A DNA stretch of 64,000 nt from contig DATGEL010000041.1 in assembly GCA_035310145.1 (NCBI GenBank), forward strand, positions 17,604 through 81,603, read 5' to 3'. The notes under the pieces were generated by a model. That model saw only the letters and a program-made list of their open reading frames with translations. It was not told the origin of the DNA and ran no database searches. Shown here in pieces: positions 17,335-24,847 of the stretch (its first letter is position 1; each line of letters opens with the position of its first letter). This DNA is from Dehalococcoidia bacterium. Lineage in GTDB: Bacteria > Chloroflexota > Dehalococcoidia > CAUJGQ01. A program made the position numbers and the translations under genes.

Positions 17335-17652
17335 CTACGTGGGGATGTTCAGGTACTGGCCGGCGTAGATCAGGTTCGGGTTGGGGTTCGTGCCTGCATT
17401 GGCCAGCCACAGCAGCGGCCAGAGGTTGCCGTCGCCGTAATAGCGCTGCGCCAAACCCCACAGCGTGTCGCCCGGCTTCACGTAGTAGTAACCGGAGACC
17501 TCCTCGCTGGAGGCGCTCTGCGACCTGGCCCAGTTCACCAGCTCTTGCAGCCGGCTCTGGCTGACCTCGTGCCCGCTGAGCTGCGTCTCCGTCAGCTCGT
17601 AGACTTTGCCGTCGCTGGACATGACAAGTTGGCCCTGCACACCATCCGCCAC
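17335..17652 (-). CDS. LysM domain protein
   Basis: A 105-residue protein with a C-terminal LysM domain (about residues 55-105: YYYVKPGDTLWGLAQRYYGD ... LIYAGQYLNIP), the fold that binds peptidoglycan or chitin glycan chains. The N-terminal 50 residues (QGQLVMSSDGKVYELTETQL) are polar and resemble short LysM proteins of the YgaU/XkdP type. No signal peptide is visible, so it may act in the cytoplasm or leave by another route. GTG at 17652 is chosen from AGGAG about 7 nt upstream. It is convergent with the copper gene across a long palindrome. Confidence 0.88.
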   Translation of the reverse strand: MADGVQGQLVMSSDGKVYELTETQLSGHEVSQSRLQELVNWARSQSASSEEVSGYYYVKPGDTLWGLAQRYYGDGNLWPLLWLANAGTNPNPNLIYAGQYLNIPT

Positions 17653-17876
17653 GATGTCGCTCCTTCTCGCGTTGTCATTGCGCTTGTGTTGCGAAGATCA
17701 TCATACAGGCCGAAGTCAAGCGTGTGCGCGCTTTCTTGGGCGCGAACAACGGCAGTTCATGGCGTCGGTTGTGACCGCGATTCATACCTGAACGGATGCA
17801 GCAGTCGGCTATCGCCACCTGACACGCCGGCCGCGATCGCCGCTGGGTAACCGAACCGATGGCGAGGCCGGTTCGC

Positions 17877-19034
17877 TCAGCGCGGCAGGCCGAGGCCGCG
17901 CGTGGCGATGATGTTGCGCTGGATCTCGTTGGAACCGCTGTAGATCGTCGGCGCCACGTTCCAGAGGTAGCCCTGCTCGACGCGGCCCAGCAGCGGCGCC
18001 CATTTCGACTCGGGTGCGAGCTGGCCATAGCCGCGCAGCAGGTTCAGGGCGACATTGTAGAGGCGCTGCATCATCTCCGTCGCGTAGACCTTGACCATGC
18101 TCGCCTCGTAGCTGGGATGCAGCCCGCTCTGCTGCATCCAGGCAACACGGTAGCTCATCAGGCGCGCGACCTCGATTTCGATCACCAGTTCGGCCAGCCT
18201 GTGGCGCGTGATCGCTTCGACGACCCCCTGCGCCCGCGCGAACGCGGTCAGGTCCTCGATCGTGCGCCGGCCCGAGGCGGAAACGCCGACCGACGAGCGC
18301 TCGAAGTCGAGCAGCGTCATCGCCACGTACCAGCCGTTGTTCTCCTCGCCGACCAGGTTGCGGCGCGGAATGCGCACGTCCTCGAAGTAGACCTCGTTGA
18401 ACTCGTGCTTGCCGGGCAGATTGATCAGTGGGCGCACGGTGATGCCGGGCGTCTTCATGTCGGCCAGCAGGAAGCTGATGCCCTTATGCTTGGGCGCCTC
18501 CGGATCGGTGCGGGCGACCAGAAAGATCCAGTCGGAGACGTGGGCGCCGCTGGTCCAGATCTTCTGGCCGTTGACGACATAGTCATCGCCGTCGCGCACG
18601 GCGCGCGTCTGCAAGGCGGCGAGATCCGAGCCGGCGCCGGGCTCCGAGTAGCCCTGGCACCAGCAGACCTCGCCGCTGGTGATGCCGCGCAGGTGTTCGC
18701 GCTTCTGCTCCTCGCTGCCGTGCACGATCAGCGTCGGGCCGATCATGCCGACGCCGAAGACGCGCTGGCCGTTGGGCGCCCGGTGATAGGCCAGCTCGTC
18801 GGAGAAGATCATCTGCTCGATGTGGCTGGCGCCGAGACCGCCGTACGCCTTCGGCCAGGCCGGCGCAATCCAGCCCTTCTGTGCGAGTTGCTTGTTAAAG
18901 GCGCGCTGCCGATCGAAGTGCTCGGTGGAGATGTCGCTTGCCTCGCCCGTCCAGTCCGGCCCCAGCGCCTGCGGCAGCCAGGCGCGCAACTCGGCACGCA
19001 GCGCCTCTTCCTTGTCGGTGAAAGTGAAGTCCAT
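17877..19034 (-). CDS. Acyl-CoA dehydrogenase family protein
   Basis: A 385-residue FAD-dependent acyl-CoA dehydrogenase. Motifs are YSEPGAGSDLAALQTRAVRD, NGQKIWTSGAHVSDW, a three-domain layout and the family ending SGSNEIQRNIIATRGLGLPR. The ATG at 19034 has GGGAG about 10 nt upstream. It is a near paralogue of the dehydrogenase at 19613-20785, in the same orientation; the two share a 65-bp identical tract, and a four-helix-bundle gene sits between them. They may form the two subunits of a heteromeric dehydrogenase, as in sterol side-chain pathways, or act on different substrates; the sequence does not decide. Confidence 0.92.
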   Translation of the reverse strand: MDFTFTDKEEALRAELRAWLPQALGPDWTGEASDISTEHFDRQRAFNKQLAQKGWIAPAWPKAYGGLGASHIEQMIFSDELAYHRAPNGQRVFGVGMIGPTLIVHGSEEQKREHLRGITSGEVCWCQGYSEPGAGSDLAALQTRAVRDGDDYVVNGQKIWTSGAHVSDWIFLVARTDPEAPKHKGISFLLADMKTPGITVRPLINLPGKHEFNEVYFEDVRIPRRNLVGEENNGWYVAMTLLDFERSSVGVSASGRRTIEDLTAFARAQGVVEAITRHRLAELVIEIEVARLMSYRVAWMQQSGLHPSYEASMVKVYATEMMQRLYNVALNLLRGYGQLAPESKWAPLLGRVEQGYLWNVAPTIYSGSNEIQRNIIATRGLGLPR

Positions 19035-19052
19035 CGGGACGCTCCCTTCACG

Positions 19053-19085
19053 CTAGGGTCCAGGGTGTAGGGTTTAGGGTCTAGA
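19053..19085. repeat. Telomere-like TAGGGTTTAGGG tract, left flank
   Basis: A short run of imperfect TAGGG/TTTAGGG units, G-rich on the + strand, starting 18 bases upstream of the acyl-CoA dehydrogenase start codon and about 32 bases before the stop of the four-helix-bundle gene. A matching C-rich tract lies on the other side of that gene at 19574-19620, so the two are inverted with respect to each other. Confidence 0.85.
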
Positions 19086-19116
19086 TCGGCACACCAACGG
19101 CTGCGAGGCGGCGAAC

Positions 19117-19527
19117 CTATCGAGCCGGCGTGCTGATCGGCGCGAGGCGGAGGTGAAGGGCGGTGAGCATCCTGCCAACCTCGGCGGACTGGTTCAGGAT
19201 CAAGTCGGATTGCGCCTGGGTGAAGTAGCCGAGCCGCAGGCCCAGCAAGACAAACGTTTCTGCCTCAGAGAGTGAGCCTCGGGCGATCGAGACTTGATGC
19301 GCGAACTCTCGTTTGCCTGCACGTGAGTGGCCCTCCGCAACATTCGCGGGCACCGAGGCAATCGCACGCGTAAGTTGAGCACGGAGTCTATACGTCTCTT
19401 CCGGCGGCAATTCACGAGCGAGACGATGTACCGCCGCCGCCAGGTCCATACGCTTTTGCCACACCTGAAGATCCTGGTAGCTTTTGATCAGCGGCACCCG
19501 ATGATCGGCGGGGTCATCGACAGGCAT
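19117..19527 (-). CDS. Four helix bundle protein (S23/IVP family)
   Basis: A 136-residue protein of the S23 / 23S-rRNA intervening-sequence family. The family opening KSYQDLQVWQKRMDLAAAVH is followed by a helix with LRAQLTRAIASVPANVAEG, the most conserved part. These all-helical proteins form pentamers; relatives are found inside rRNA insertions, beside reverse transcriptases of diversity-generating elements (Avd), and as orphan genes. Their molecular role is unclear. The gene interrupts a pair of acyl-CoA dehydrogenase genes and is framed by inverted TTTAGGG-like tracts, which suggests it arrived as a unit. No reverse transcriptase or variable repeat is present. Confidence 0.9.
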   Translation of the reverse strand: MPVDDPADHRVPLIKSYQDLQVWQKRMDLAAAVHRLARELPPEETYRLRAQLTRAIASVPANVAEGHSRAGKREFAHQVSIARGSLSEAETFVLLGLRLGYFTQAQSDLILNQSAEVGRMLTALHLRLAPISTPAR

Positions 19528-19573
19528 CTCGGCTCCCTTTGTTCACGGCCCATAGCCCACCACCGTATCCCTT

Positions 19574-19620
19574 CTACCCCAACCCTAAACCCTAGACCCC
19601 AAACCCTTAACCCTAATCCC
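19574..19620. repeat. Telomere-like CCCTAAA tract, right flank, overlapping a stop codon
   Basis: A run of CCCTAAACCCTAGACCCC-like units, C-rich on the + strand, upstream of the four-helix-bundle gene. Read on the minus strand, its first TTAGGG unit contains the TAG stop codon (19613-19615) of the upstream acyl-CoA dehydrogenase. With the left tract at 19053 it encloses a segment of about 570 bases. G-quadruplex formation is possible. Confidence 0.85.
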
Positions 19621-20785
19621 GCGGCAAGCCCAGGCCGCGCGTGGCGATGATGTTGCGTTGAATCTCGCTGGTGCCGCCTTCGATCGTGTTGGCGACGGAG
19701 CGCAGGTACATGTACTTCACGCGTCCGCGCATCGCCGCGTGTGCCGACTTCGAGTCGAGCTGGCTGTAGAGGCCGAGCATCTTCGCCGCCGTGCGGTAGA
19801 TGCGCTGGTTCAACTCGGTCGAGAAGAGCTTGGCGACCGAAGCCTCGTGGCCGGGCGGCACGCCTTCCTTCGCCTGCAAGGAGACGATCTTGTACGAGAG
19901 GTTGCGGGCGACTTCGCACTCGATCAGCCGCTCGCAGAGCTCTGTGCTCACCGCGTTGTTGCGGCCCAGTGTGCTGGTGCCGCCCTTATGCTCGATCGCG
20001 TACTTCACCAGGTCTTCAACCGTCTGCTTCTGGCCGATCGCCGAGCCGATGTTCGATCGCTCGAAGGAAAGCGTGGTCTGGGCCAGGTACCAGCCGCGGT
20101 TCTCATCGCCGATCATGTTCTCGCGCGGCACACGCACGTTGTCGAAGAAGACCTCGTTGAACTCGTGGCTGCCGGCCATGTTGACCAGCGGCCGCACCTG
20201 TACGCCCGGCGCCTTCATATCGACGATGAAGTAGGTGATGCCACGGTGCTTGGGCGCGTCGGGATCGGTGCGCGTCAGCAGGATCATCCACTTCGAGACG
20301 TGGGCGCCGCTGGTCCAGATCTTCTGGCCGTTGACGACATAGTCATCGCCGTCGCGCACCGCGCGCGTCTGCAGCGACGCAAGATCCGAGCCAGCGCCGG
20401 GCTCCGAGTAGCCCTGGCACCAGACGACCTCGCCCGAGAGGATCTCGGGCAGGTACTTCTGCTTCTGCTGCTCGGTGCCGTGTACGATCAGCGTCGGTCC
20501 AGCGAAGCCAACGGCGATGCCGAACGGCCGCGGCGCGCGCGCTTCGGCGATCTCCTCGTTGAAGATGAACTGCTCCATCACGGTCATGCCGGCGCCGCCG
20601 TATTCCTTCGGCCAGGCAGGCGCGATCCACCTGTTGGCGGCCAGCCGCTTCATCCACTCGCGCACGCCGCCGCCGGGCGCGAACGGGTCCGTCACCCGCT
20701 GCGTGCTTTCCGGCAGATTGTCCTTGATGAACTGCCGCACCTCCTGGCGGAAAGCCGCCTCGTCGGTGCTGTCCTTGAAATCCAC
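19613..20785 (-). CDS. Acyl-CoA dehydrogenase family protein
   Basis: A 390-residue acyl-CoA dehydrogenase with YSEPGAGSDLASLQTRAVRD, NGQKIWTSGAHVSKW and the ending GGTSEIQRNIIATRGLGLPR. The GTG at 20785 is preceded by GGAGG about 10 nt upstream and gives the usual N-terminus (DFKDSTDEAAFRQEVRQFI); a frame open about 360 bases further upstream has no homology. The stop codon lies inside a telomere-like repeat, so the last residue(s) may have been remade by insertion of the four-helix-bundle cassette. A TATACT at 20853-20858 on the minus strand could be its promoter -10 element. Confidence 0.92.
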   Translation of the reverse strand: MDFKDSTDEAAFRQEVRQFIKDNLPESTQRVTDPFAPGGGVREWMKRLAANRWIAPAWPKEYGGAGMTVMEQFIFNEEIAEARAPRPFGIAVGFAGPTLIVHGTEQQKQKYLPEILSGEVVWCQGYSEPGAGSDLASLQTRAVRDGDDYVVNGQKIWTSGAHVSKWMILLTRTDPDAPKHRGITYFIVDMKAPGVQVRPLVNMAGSHEFNEVFFDNVRVPRENMIGDENRGWYLAQTTLSFERSNIGSAIGQKQTVEDLVKYAIEHKGGTSTLGRNNAVSTELCERLIECEVARNLSYKIVSLQAKEGVPPGHEASVAKLFSTELNQRIYRTAAKMLGLYSQLDSKSAHAAMRGRVKYMYLRSVANTIEGGTSEIQRNIIATRGLGLPRD

Positions 20786-20983
20786 GGGGCGCTGCCTCCC
20801 TCTGTCGAGCCCGCCGAACGCGCTCGCTTGAACTCGCAATGAAACTGCATAAAGTATACCCACGCCGATCGGGCCGGCGCACGATTCCATCGGGTGAAAG
20901 TGCGAATTTCGTTCGATCTCGGCCGCCGCGGGCTGTCGCCTGCTCCGTGCTACGCTGAAGGGTGATTGGTACGATGAGATACC

Positions 20984-21586
20984 ATGAGAAATAGAGCGGG
21001 TATGCCCAGTTCGCCGGACGCCGCGCCGCTGACCTTGCGCAACGCCATGTCGCGGTACGGCATCGTGCCGGCCGACCTGGTAGGCGTGCTGGCCGATACA
21101 GCCGATGCCGGAGAAGAGCGCGACGACGAGCCGCAACTCGCCGAGGGCCACCGCATTGTCCGCGTCGATGTAGAGGAGCCGTTTGCCACGGTCTATCTCT
21201 CACTGGACGACGGCCGCTACCTGGTCTACGCCGCGCGCCTGGACGAAGAGGGTGCGATTCTGCTCGACAGCCTGCGGCCGCCGGCGCCGTCGTACGAAGA
21301 ACGCTGGATCTTCGACGATCTGGAAGGCGAGAGCGGGCCGCCGCCGGCCGGCACGCCGGTCGATGCGGCGCTGTGGCACGGCGCCGCGGGGCGCACGCTG
21401 GCGCACATCGGCTGGTACGAAGAGGGCATGCAGGTGTTTTTGCACTTCGAAGAGGGTGGCTACCTGACGCTTGCCGCGCGCGCCGCCGGTGGGATCGCCT
21501 ACCTGCTGGGCGCCTTCGTGCCCGACGATCCCGCCGGCGACGAGGAGTACCTCGTCTTCGAACTGCCAGCGGATTCGGACGAGTGA
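20984..21586 (+). CDS. Hypothetical acidic protein with internal duplication
   Basis: A 200-residue acidic protein I do not recognise. Two similar beta-rich segments are visible: FATVYLSLDDGRYLVYAARL and MQVFLHFEEGGYLTLAARA, each followed by a turn and a further strand, suggesting an internal repeat of about 70 residues. No signal peptide or membrane helix is seen. An alternative ATG is 18 bases downstream at 21002; neither has a strong ribosome site. The stop overlaps the GTG start of the downstream kinase (GTGA), so the two are translationally coupled and may work together. Confidence 0.65.
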   Translation: MRNRAGMPSSPDAAPLTLRNAMSRYGIVPADLVGVLADTADAGEERDDEPQLAEGHRIVRVDVEEPFATVYLSLDDGRYLVYAARLDEEGAILLDSLRPPAPSYEERWIFDDLEGESGPPPAGTPVDAALWHGAAGRTLAHIGWYEEGMQVFLHFEEGGYLTLAARAAGGIAYLLGAFVPDDPAGDEEYLVFELPADSDE

Positions 21587-22692
21587 ACCCAGGCTCGACG
21601 AACGGCACGGTGGCGCCGGCTTCGCCTGAGACTTCCCCGCCGACGTACACGGCGCTGGTCAACGCGGCCGGTGAGCTGCTGCGCCACGCCGCCGAAATCG
21701 GTCGGAGCGGCCCGTCCGAGCCCGTCGCGCAGGAGTGGCAGGGCGCCTTCGCCGCGGCGCGGCTGGCGATTGGGGCTCGGCCCGAGCAGGCAGCTGCCAT
21801 CGCCGCCTTCGGCCTGAACTACCTGGCGCGGGGCGACGTGCTCAAGCTGCCCGCCCCGGCCGCGGCCGTTGCCCGCACACTGGCGGCCGCGACTGTCGAG
21901 CTGCGTGCCGCCGGCCAGAGCGGCGCGGCCGCCGCGCTCTCGTCGCTCACGCTGGAGATGGCGGGCGAGCCACAACCGACCGCGGTGCTGCCCTTCTTCG
22001 TCTGCCAGGCAGCGCTGATTCGTGCGCGGCTGGCTCACGATGTCGACGGCCATAGCGCACTCACTCCCTCGGCCTACTGGCAAATCGCGCGGCGTGAGGC
22101 GGAGGCGGCAGCGGGGCCCGGCCTTGTGCTCTGCGGCGGCCTCTCCGGCTCCGGCAAGTCGTTCGTGGGCACGGGAGTAGCCGCCACGCTCGGCGCCGCG
22201 ATCGTCAGCTCGGATCGCGTGCGCAAGCACCTGGCCGGCATCGAGCCGCGCGCGCGCACGCCGGCAGAACGCAGTCAGCAGGTCTACAGCACACGCATGA
22301 CCGACCGTGTCTACCGCCGGCTCGCGCAGGCGGCGGCGGAGCAGCTACGGGAGGGATTGCCCGTGGTGCTGGACGCGACGTATCTCACACCGGCGCGCCG
22401 CGAGCTGCCGCTCCTGATCGCCAGGGAAGTCGGCGCATCGGCAGCGATCGTTTGGTGCGAGCTTTCGCAAGCGGAGGCGGCCGCGCGGCTGCGCCGCCGC
22501 GCCGGGCACGGCTGGGCCGTCTCCGAAGCAGACGCGCGCATCCGCGACCTGCAACGCAAGGGCGCCCGCCCGCCGCGGGGCGATGAGTGCGACGCCCGCC
22601 TGCTGCGTGTCGACGCCGGGGCCGAGCCCGCGGTCCTGTTCGATCGGCTGATGCCGCGCCTGCGCCGCGTGTTACGGAGCGTGCAACCCTGA
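21583..22692 (+). CDS. P-loop kinase (COG0645-like AAA family ATPase)
   Basis: A 369-residue protein whose C-terminal 190 residues form a small-molecule-kinase-like P-loop domain: Walker A GLSGSGKS (residues 186-193), SSDRVRKHLAG, and DATYLTPARRE. This resembles the C-terminal half of two-domain proteins in which an aminoglycoside-phosphotransferase-like domain precedes the P-loop domain. Here the N-terminal 180 residues are alanine-rich and helical and lack the kinase HGD..DN motif; only the linker (VLPFFVCQAALIRARLAHD) matches. It is therefore a reduced or diverged version. GTG at 21583 overlaps the previous stop. The phosphorylated substrate is unknown. Confidence 0.78.
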   Translation: MNPGSTNGTVAPASPETSPPTYTALVNAAGELLRHAAEIGRSGPSEPVAQEWQGAFAAARLAIGARPEQAAAIAAFGLNYLARGDVLKLPAPAAAVARTLAAATVELRAAGQSGAAAALSSLTLEMAGEPQPTAVLPFFVCQAALIRARLAHDVDGHSALTPSAYWQIARREAEAAAGPGLVLCGGLSGSGKSFVGTGVAATLGAAIVSSDRVRKHLAGIEPRARTPAERSQQVYSTRMTDRVYRRLAQAAAEQLREGLPVVLDATYLTPARRELPLLIAREVGASAAIVWCELSQAEAAARLRRRAGHGWAVSEADARIRDLQRKGARPPRGDECDARLLRVDAGAEPAVLFDRLMPRLRRVLRSVQP

Positions 22693-22708
22693 GCCGTGCG
22701 GCCGCGCC

Positions 22709-23227
22709 TCAGGCGCGTGCATCCGCCTCGATCAGCGCCCGCAGCTCACGATCGTCGGCTGCGCGCGTGTGATGGCGGCGAATCAGGTCCGCCACGCGGG
22801 CGCTCGCACCGGTTTCGGCCGCCAGCCGCGCGCCGGTCTCCGCGTGGCGGGCGGAGCGCCACAACGCGGCGCGCCAGTGCGGTCCATGCTCGGCAGACAG
22901 GCGCCACAGCAGACGCGGCCAGAGCGCCAGCAGCACGAACAACACGCGTTCGTGCAGGCGCACGTAGCCCTTGCCGGCGTCGTGCAGCAGGGCGGCCAGC
23001 GCCAGGTCGGGGCTGGGCGCTCCCTCCATGCCGATCAGGCGCAAGGTCTCGATCGCGTGCTGCTGGTCGCGCGGAGCCATCTGCCGGAAGAGGCGCCAGT
23101 GCGGCTCGCTGAGCAACGACCGCGCCTGCGCGAGGTCGGCATGCCCCGGACGCGCGCCGAGCGCCCGGATAAACTGCTGCATCCGGTAGCGGGCCGCGGC
23201 TACCGTCGCCTGCTCAGAAGCCGACAT
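22709..23227 (-). CDS. HD domain-containing protein
   Basis: A 172-residue HD-type phosphohydrolase-like protein. Metal-binding residues are visible in DQQHAIETLRLI, in ALLHDAGKG (the HD pair) and in RHAETGARLA and IRRHHT. The length and helical content fit single-domain HD proteins that hydrolyse nucleotides or phosphoesters. The ATG at 23227 overlaps the last 14 bases of the M50 protease gene, so the two are translationally coupled. Another in-frame start at 23245 would lie further inside the protease gene and is less likely. The substrate is unknown. Confidence 0.85.
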   Translation of the reverse strand: MSASEQATVAAARYRMQQFIRALGARPGHADLAQARSLLSEPHWRLFRQMAPRDQQHAIETLRLIGMEGAPSPDLALAALLHDAGKGYVRLHERVLFVLLALWPRLLWRLSAEHGPHWRAALWRSARHAETGARLAAETGASARVADLIRRHHTRAADDRELRALIEADARA

Positions 23228-23957
23228 CGAAGCCGACCAGGGCACGCGTGATGTGCCCCAGCAGCGGTCTGATCGTCCGGTTGAGGAGGTCGAGCTGAGG
23301 ACTGACCACCGGGATGATCAGGATCAGCATCAGGATGCCGATGCCGTACGGCTCCAGCTTGCGCAGGCGATCGCCAAGCTCGGCGGGCAGCAGGCCGATC
23401 GCCACCTTCTCGCCGTCGAGCGGGAAGATCGGCAGCAGGTTGAACAGCCCCAGGCTGACGTTGAAGATCACGACGAAGAACAGCACCGTGGCGACGTAGT
23501 TGCCGGTTGTCCAGAAGCCGATAAAGCGTGGATCGATCGTGTAGACCTTCTCGCCGCCGCGGAAGACGACGGCGAAGGGCCGCACCCAGTTGAGCAGCAA
23601 CGGCAGCGCGAACACGGCGGCCATGATGAAGTTCGAGATCGGGCCGGCTGCGGCCACCACGGCGGCGCCGACACGCGGTCCCCAGCGCAGCTTGAACGGG
23701 TTGAACGGCGTGGGCTTGCCCCAGCCGAAGAAGCCGGAGATCAGAAACAGCGTCGTGCCGATCGGGTCCATGTGGGCGATCGGGTTCAGCGTGAGCCGCC
23801 CCTGGCGCTCGGCCGTGTTGTCGCCCTGGGCGTAGGCCGCCAGCGCATGGCTGAACTCGTGTCCGGCGATGCCCACAATCCAGGCGATGCCGATCCCGAT
23901 CAGGGCGACGATCAGCAGCCGGCCGCTGCTGCCGTAGGTACTGAAAGCGTTGATCAT
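23214..23957 (-). CDS. M50 family site-2-type metalloprotease
   Basis: A 247-residue integral membrane zinc protease. The zinc site HEFSHA lies in the second helix and the third ligand region is LPIFPLDGEKV near residue 178. NPIAHMDPIGTTLF and AAAGPISNFIMA are typical of the short Rv-type M50B group without a PDZ domain. About six membrane helices are expected. These enzymes cleave transmembrane substrates such as anti-sigma factors, but no sigma or anti-sigma gene is adjacent. It is coupled to the downstream HD gene and divergent from DedA. Confidence 0.93.
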   Translation of the reverse strand: MINAFSTYGSSGRLLIVALIGIGIAWIVGIAGHEFSHALAAYAQGDNTAERQGRLTLNPIAHMDPIGTTLFLISGFFGWGKPTPFNPFKLRWGPRVGAAVVAAAGPISNFIMAAVFALPLLLNWVRPFAVVFRGGEKVYTIDPRFIGFWTTGNYVATVLFFVVIFNVSLGLFNLLPIFPLDGEKVAIGLLPAELGDRLRKLEPYGIGILMLILIIPVVSPQLDLLNRTIRPLLGHITRALVGFDVGF

Positions 23958-24115
23958 GTATCCACCGCGAGCGTGTCTGTCCTCAGTGTAGCATCGGCGC
24001 GGCGCCGGGCCGGCGCTTTCGTGCCCTCTGTCACAAGCATTGGCTCGCTCGCCGCCTGCCCGGCGCGGGAAGACGCCGCGCGGCGCGTTGACCCGCCAAA
24101 ACGGCGGTTGCTAAG

Positions 24116-24847
24116 GTGAACGCGGCGCCCGCAGCGCCGGGCTCGCGTTCGCGCGAGGGGGAGCCGCGCCTGAGCCAGCACCTCGAGCAGTCGATCCTCG
24201 ACTTCGTGCGCAACGTCTACAGCGCCATCGGCTGGCCCGGCGTGGTGCTGCTCATGGCCGTCGAGAGCGCCGGCATCCCCGTGCCCAGCGAAGTGATCAT
24301 GCCGCTCGCCGGCTGGTTCCTGGTGCAGGACCGGGGCCACGGGCTGTGGTTCGTGCTGATCGCCGGTCTGCTCGGCGGCCTCGGCAACACGATCGGCTCG
24401 ATCGTCGCCTACTGGATCGGCGACTACGGCGGGCGGCCGCTGCTGCTGCGCTGGGGCCGCTACGTGCTGATCTCCGGCCACGATCTCGACCGCGCCGACG
24501 AGTTCTTCGCTCGCCGTGGCGGCCCGGCGGTGTTCGTCTCGCGCGTGCTGCCGGTGGTGCGTACGTTCATCAGCTTCCCCGCGGGCATTGCGCGCATGCG
24601 CTTCGATGCGTTTGTGCTGTTCACGTTTGCCGGATCGTTCCTCTGGTCCCTGGCGCTCGCCTGGGCGGGCTATCTGCTCGGCGCCAACTACCACCGCGTG
24701 CGCGACGTGCTGCGGCCCTTCGACTATCCGATCGCGGCGCTGATCGTGCTGGCGATCGGCTGGTTCGTCTGGCGGCACATCCGTCGTGCCCGGCGCGAGG
24801 TCGGCGTGCCCGACGGTGCGGACCAGGCGCCTTCTCGCCAGCCGTGA
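24116..24847 (+). CDS. DedA family membrane protein
   Basis: A 243-residue DedA/SNARE-associated-type membrane protein, a family linked to phospholipid or undecaprenyl-phosphate flipping. Conserved stretches are ESAGIPVPSEVIMPLAGWF, GNTIGSIVAYWIGDYGGRP, and FFARRGGPAVFVSRVLPVVR then FPAGIARMRF. Five to six helices are expected. GTG at 24116 is the longest reasonable start; a CTG 54 bases downstream, with GAGGGGG before it, is an alternative. The stop overlaps the GTG of the following lipoprotein gene, so the two are co-translated. Confidence 0.9.
   Translation: MNAAPAAPGSRSREGEPRLSQHLEQSILDFVRNVYSAIGWPGVVLLMAVESAGIPVPSEVIMPLAGWFLVQDRGHGLWFVLIAGLLGGLGNTIGSIVAYWIGDYGGRPLLLRWGRYVLISGHDLDRADEFFARRGGPAVFVSRVLPVVRTFISFPAGIARMRFDAFVLFTFAGSFLWSLALAWAGYLLGANYHRVRDVLRPFDYPIAALIVLAIGWFVWRHIRRARREVGVPDGADQAPSRQP

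Noticed and set aside
19117..19527. Diversity-generating retroelement, because the four-helix-bundle gene resembles Avd
   Set aside because: No reverse transcriptase, template repeat or variable repeat is present nearby.
19053..19620. A chromosome end or assembly artefact, suggested by telomere-like repeats
   Set aside because: The tracts are short, imperfect, inverted and internal, and coding genes continue smoothly on both sides.
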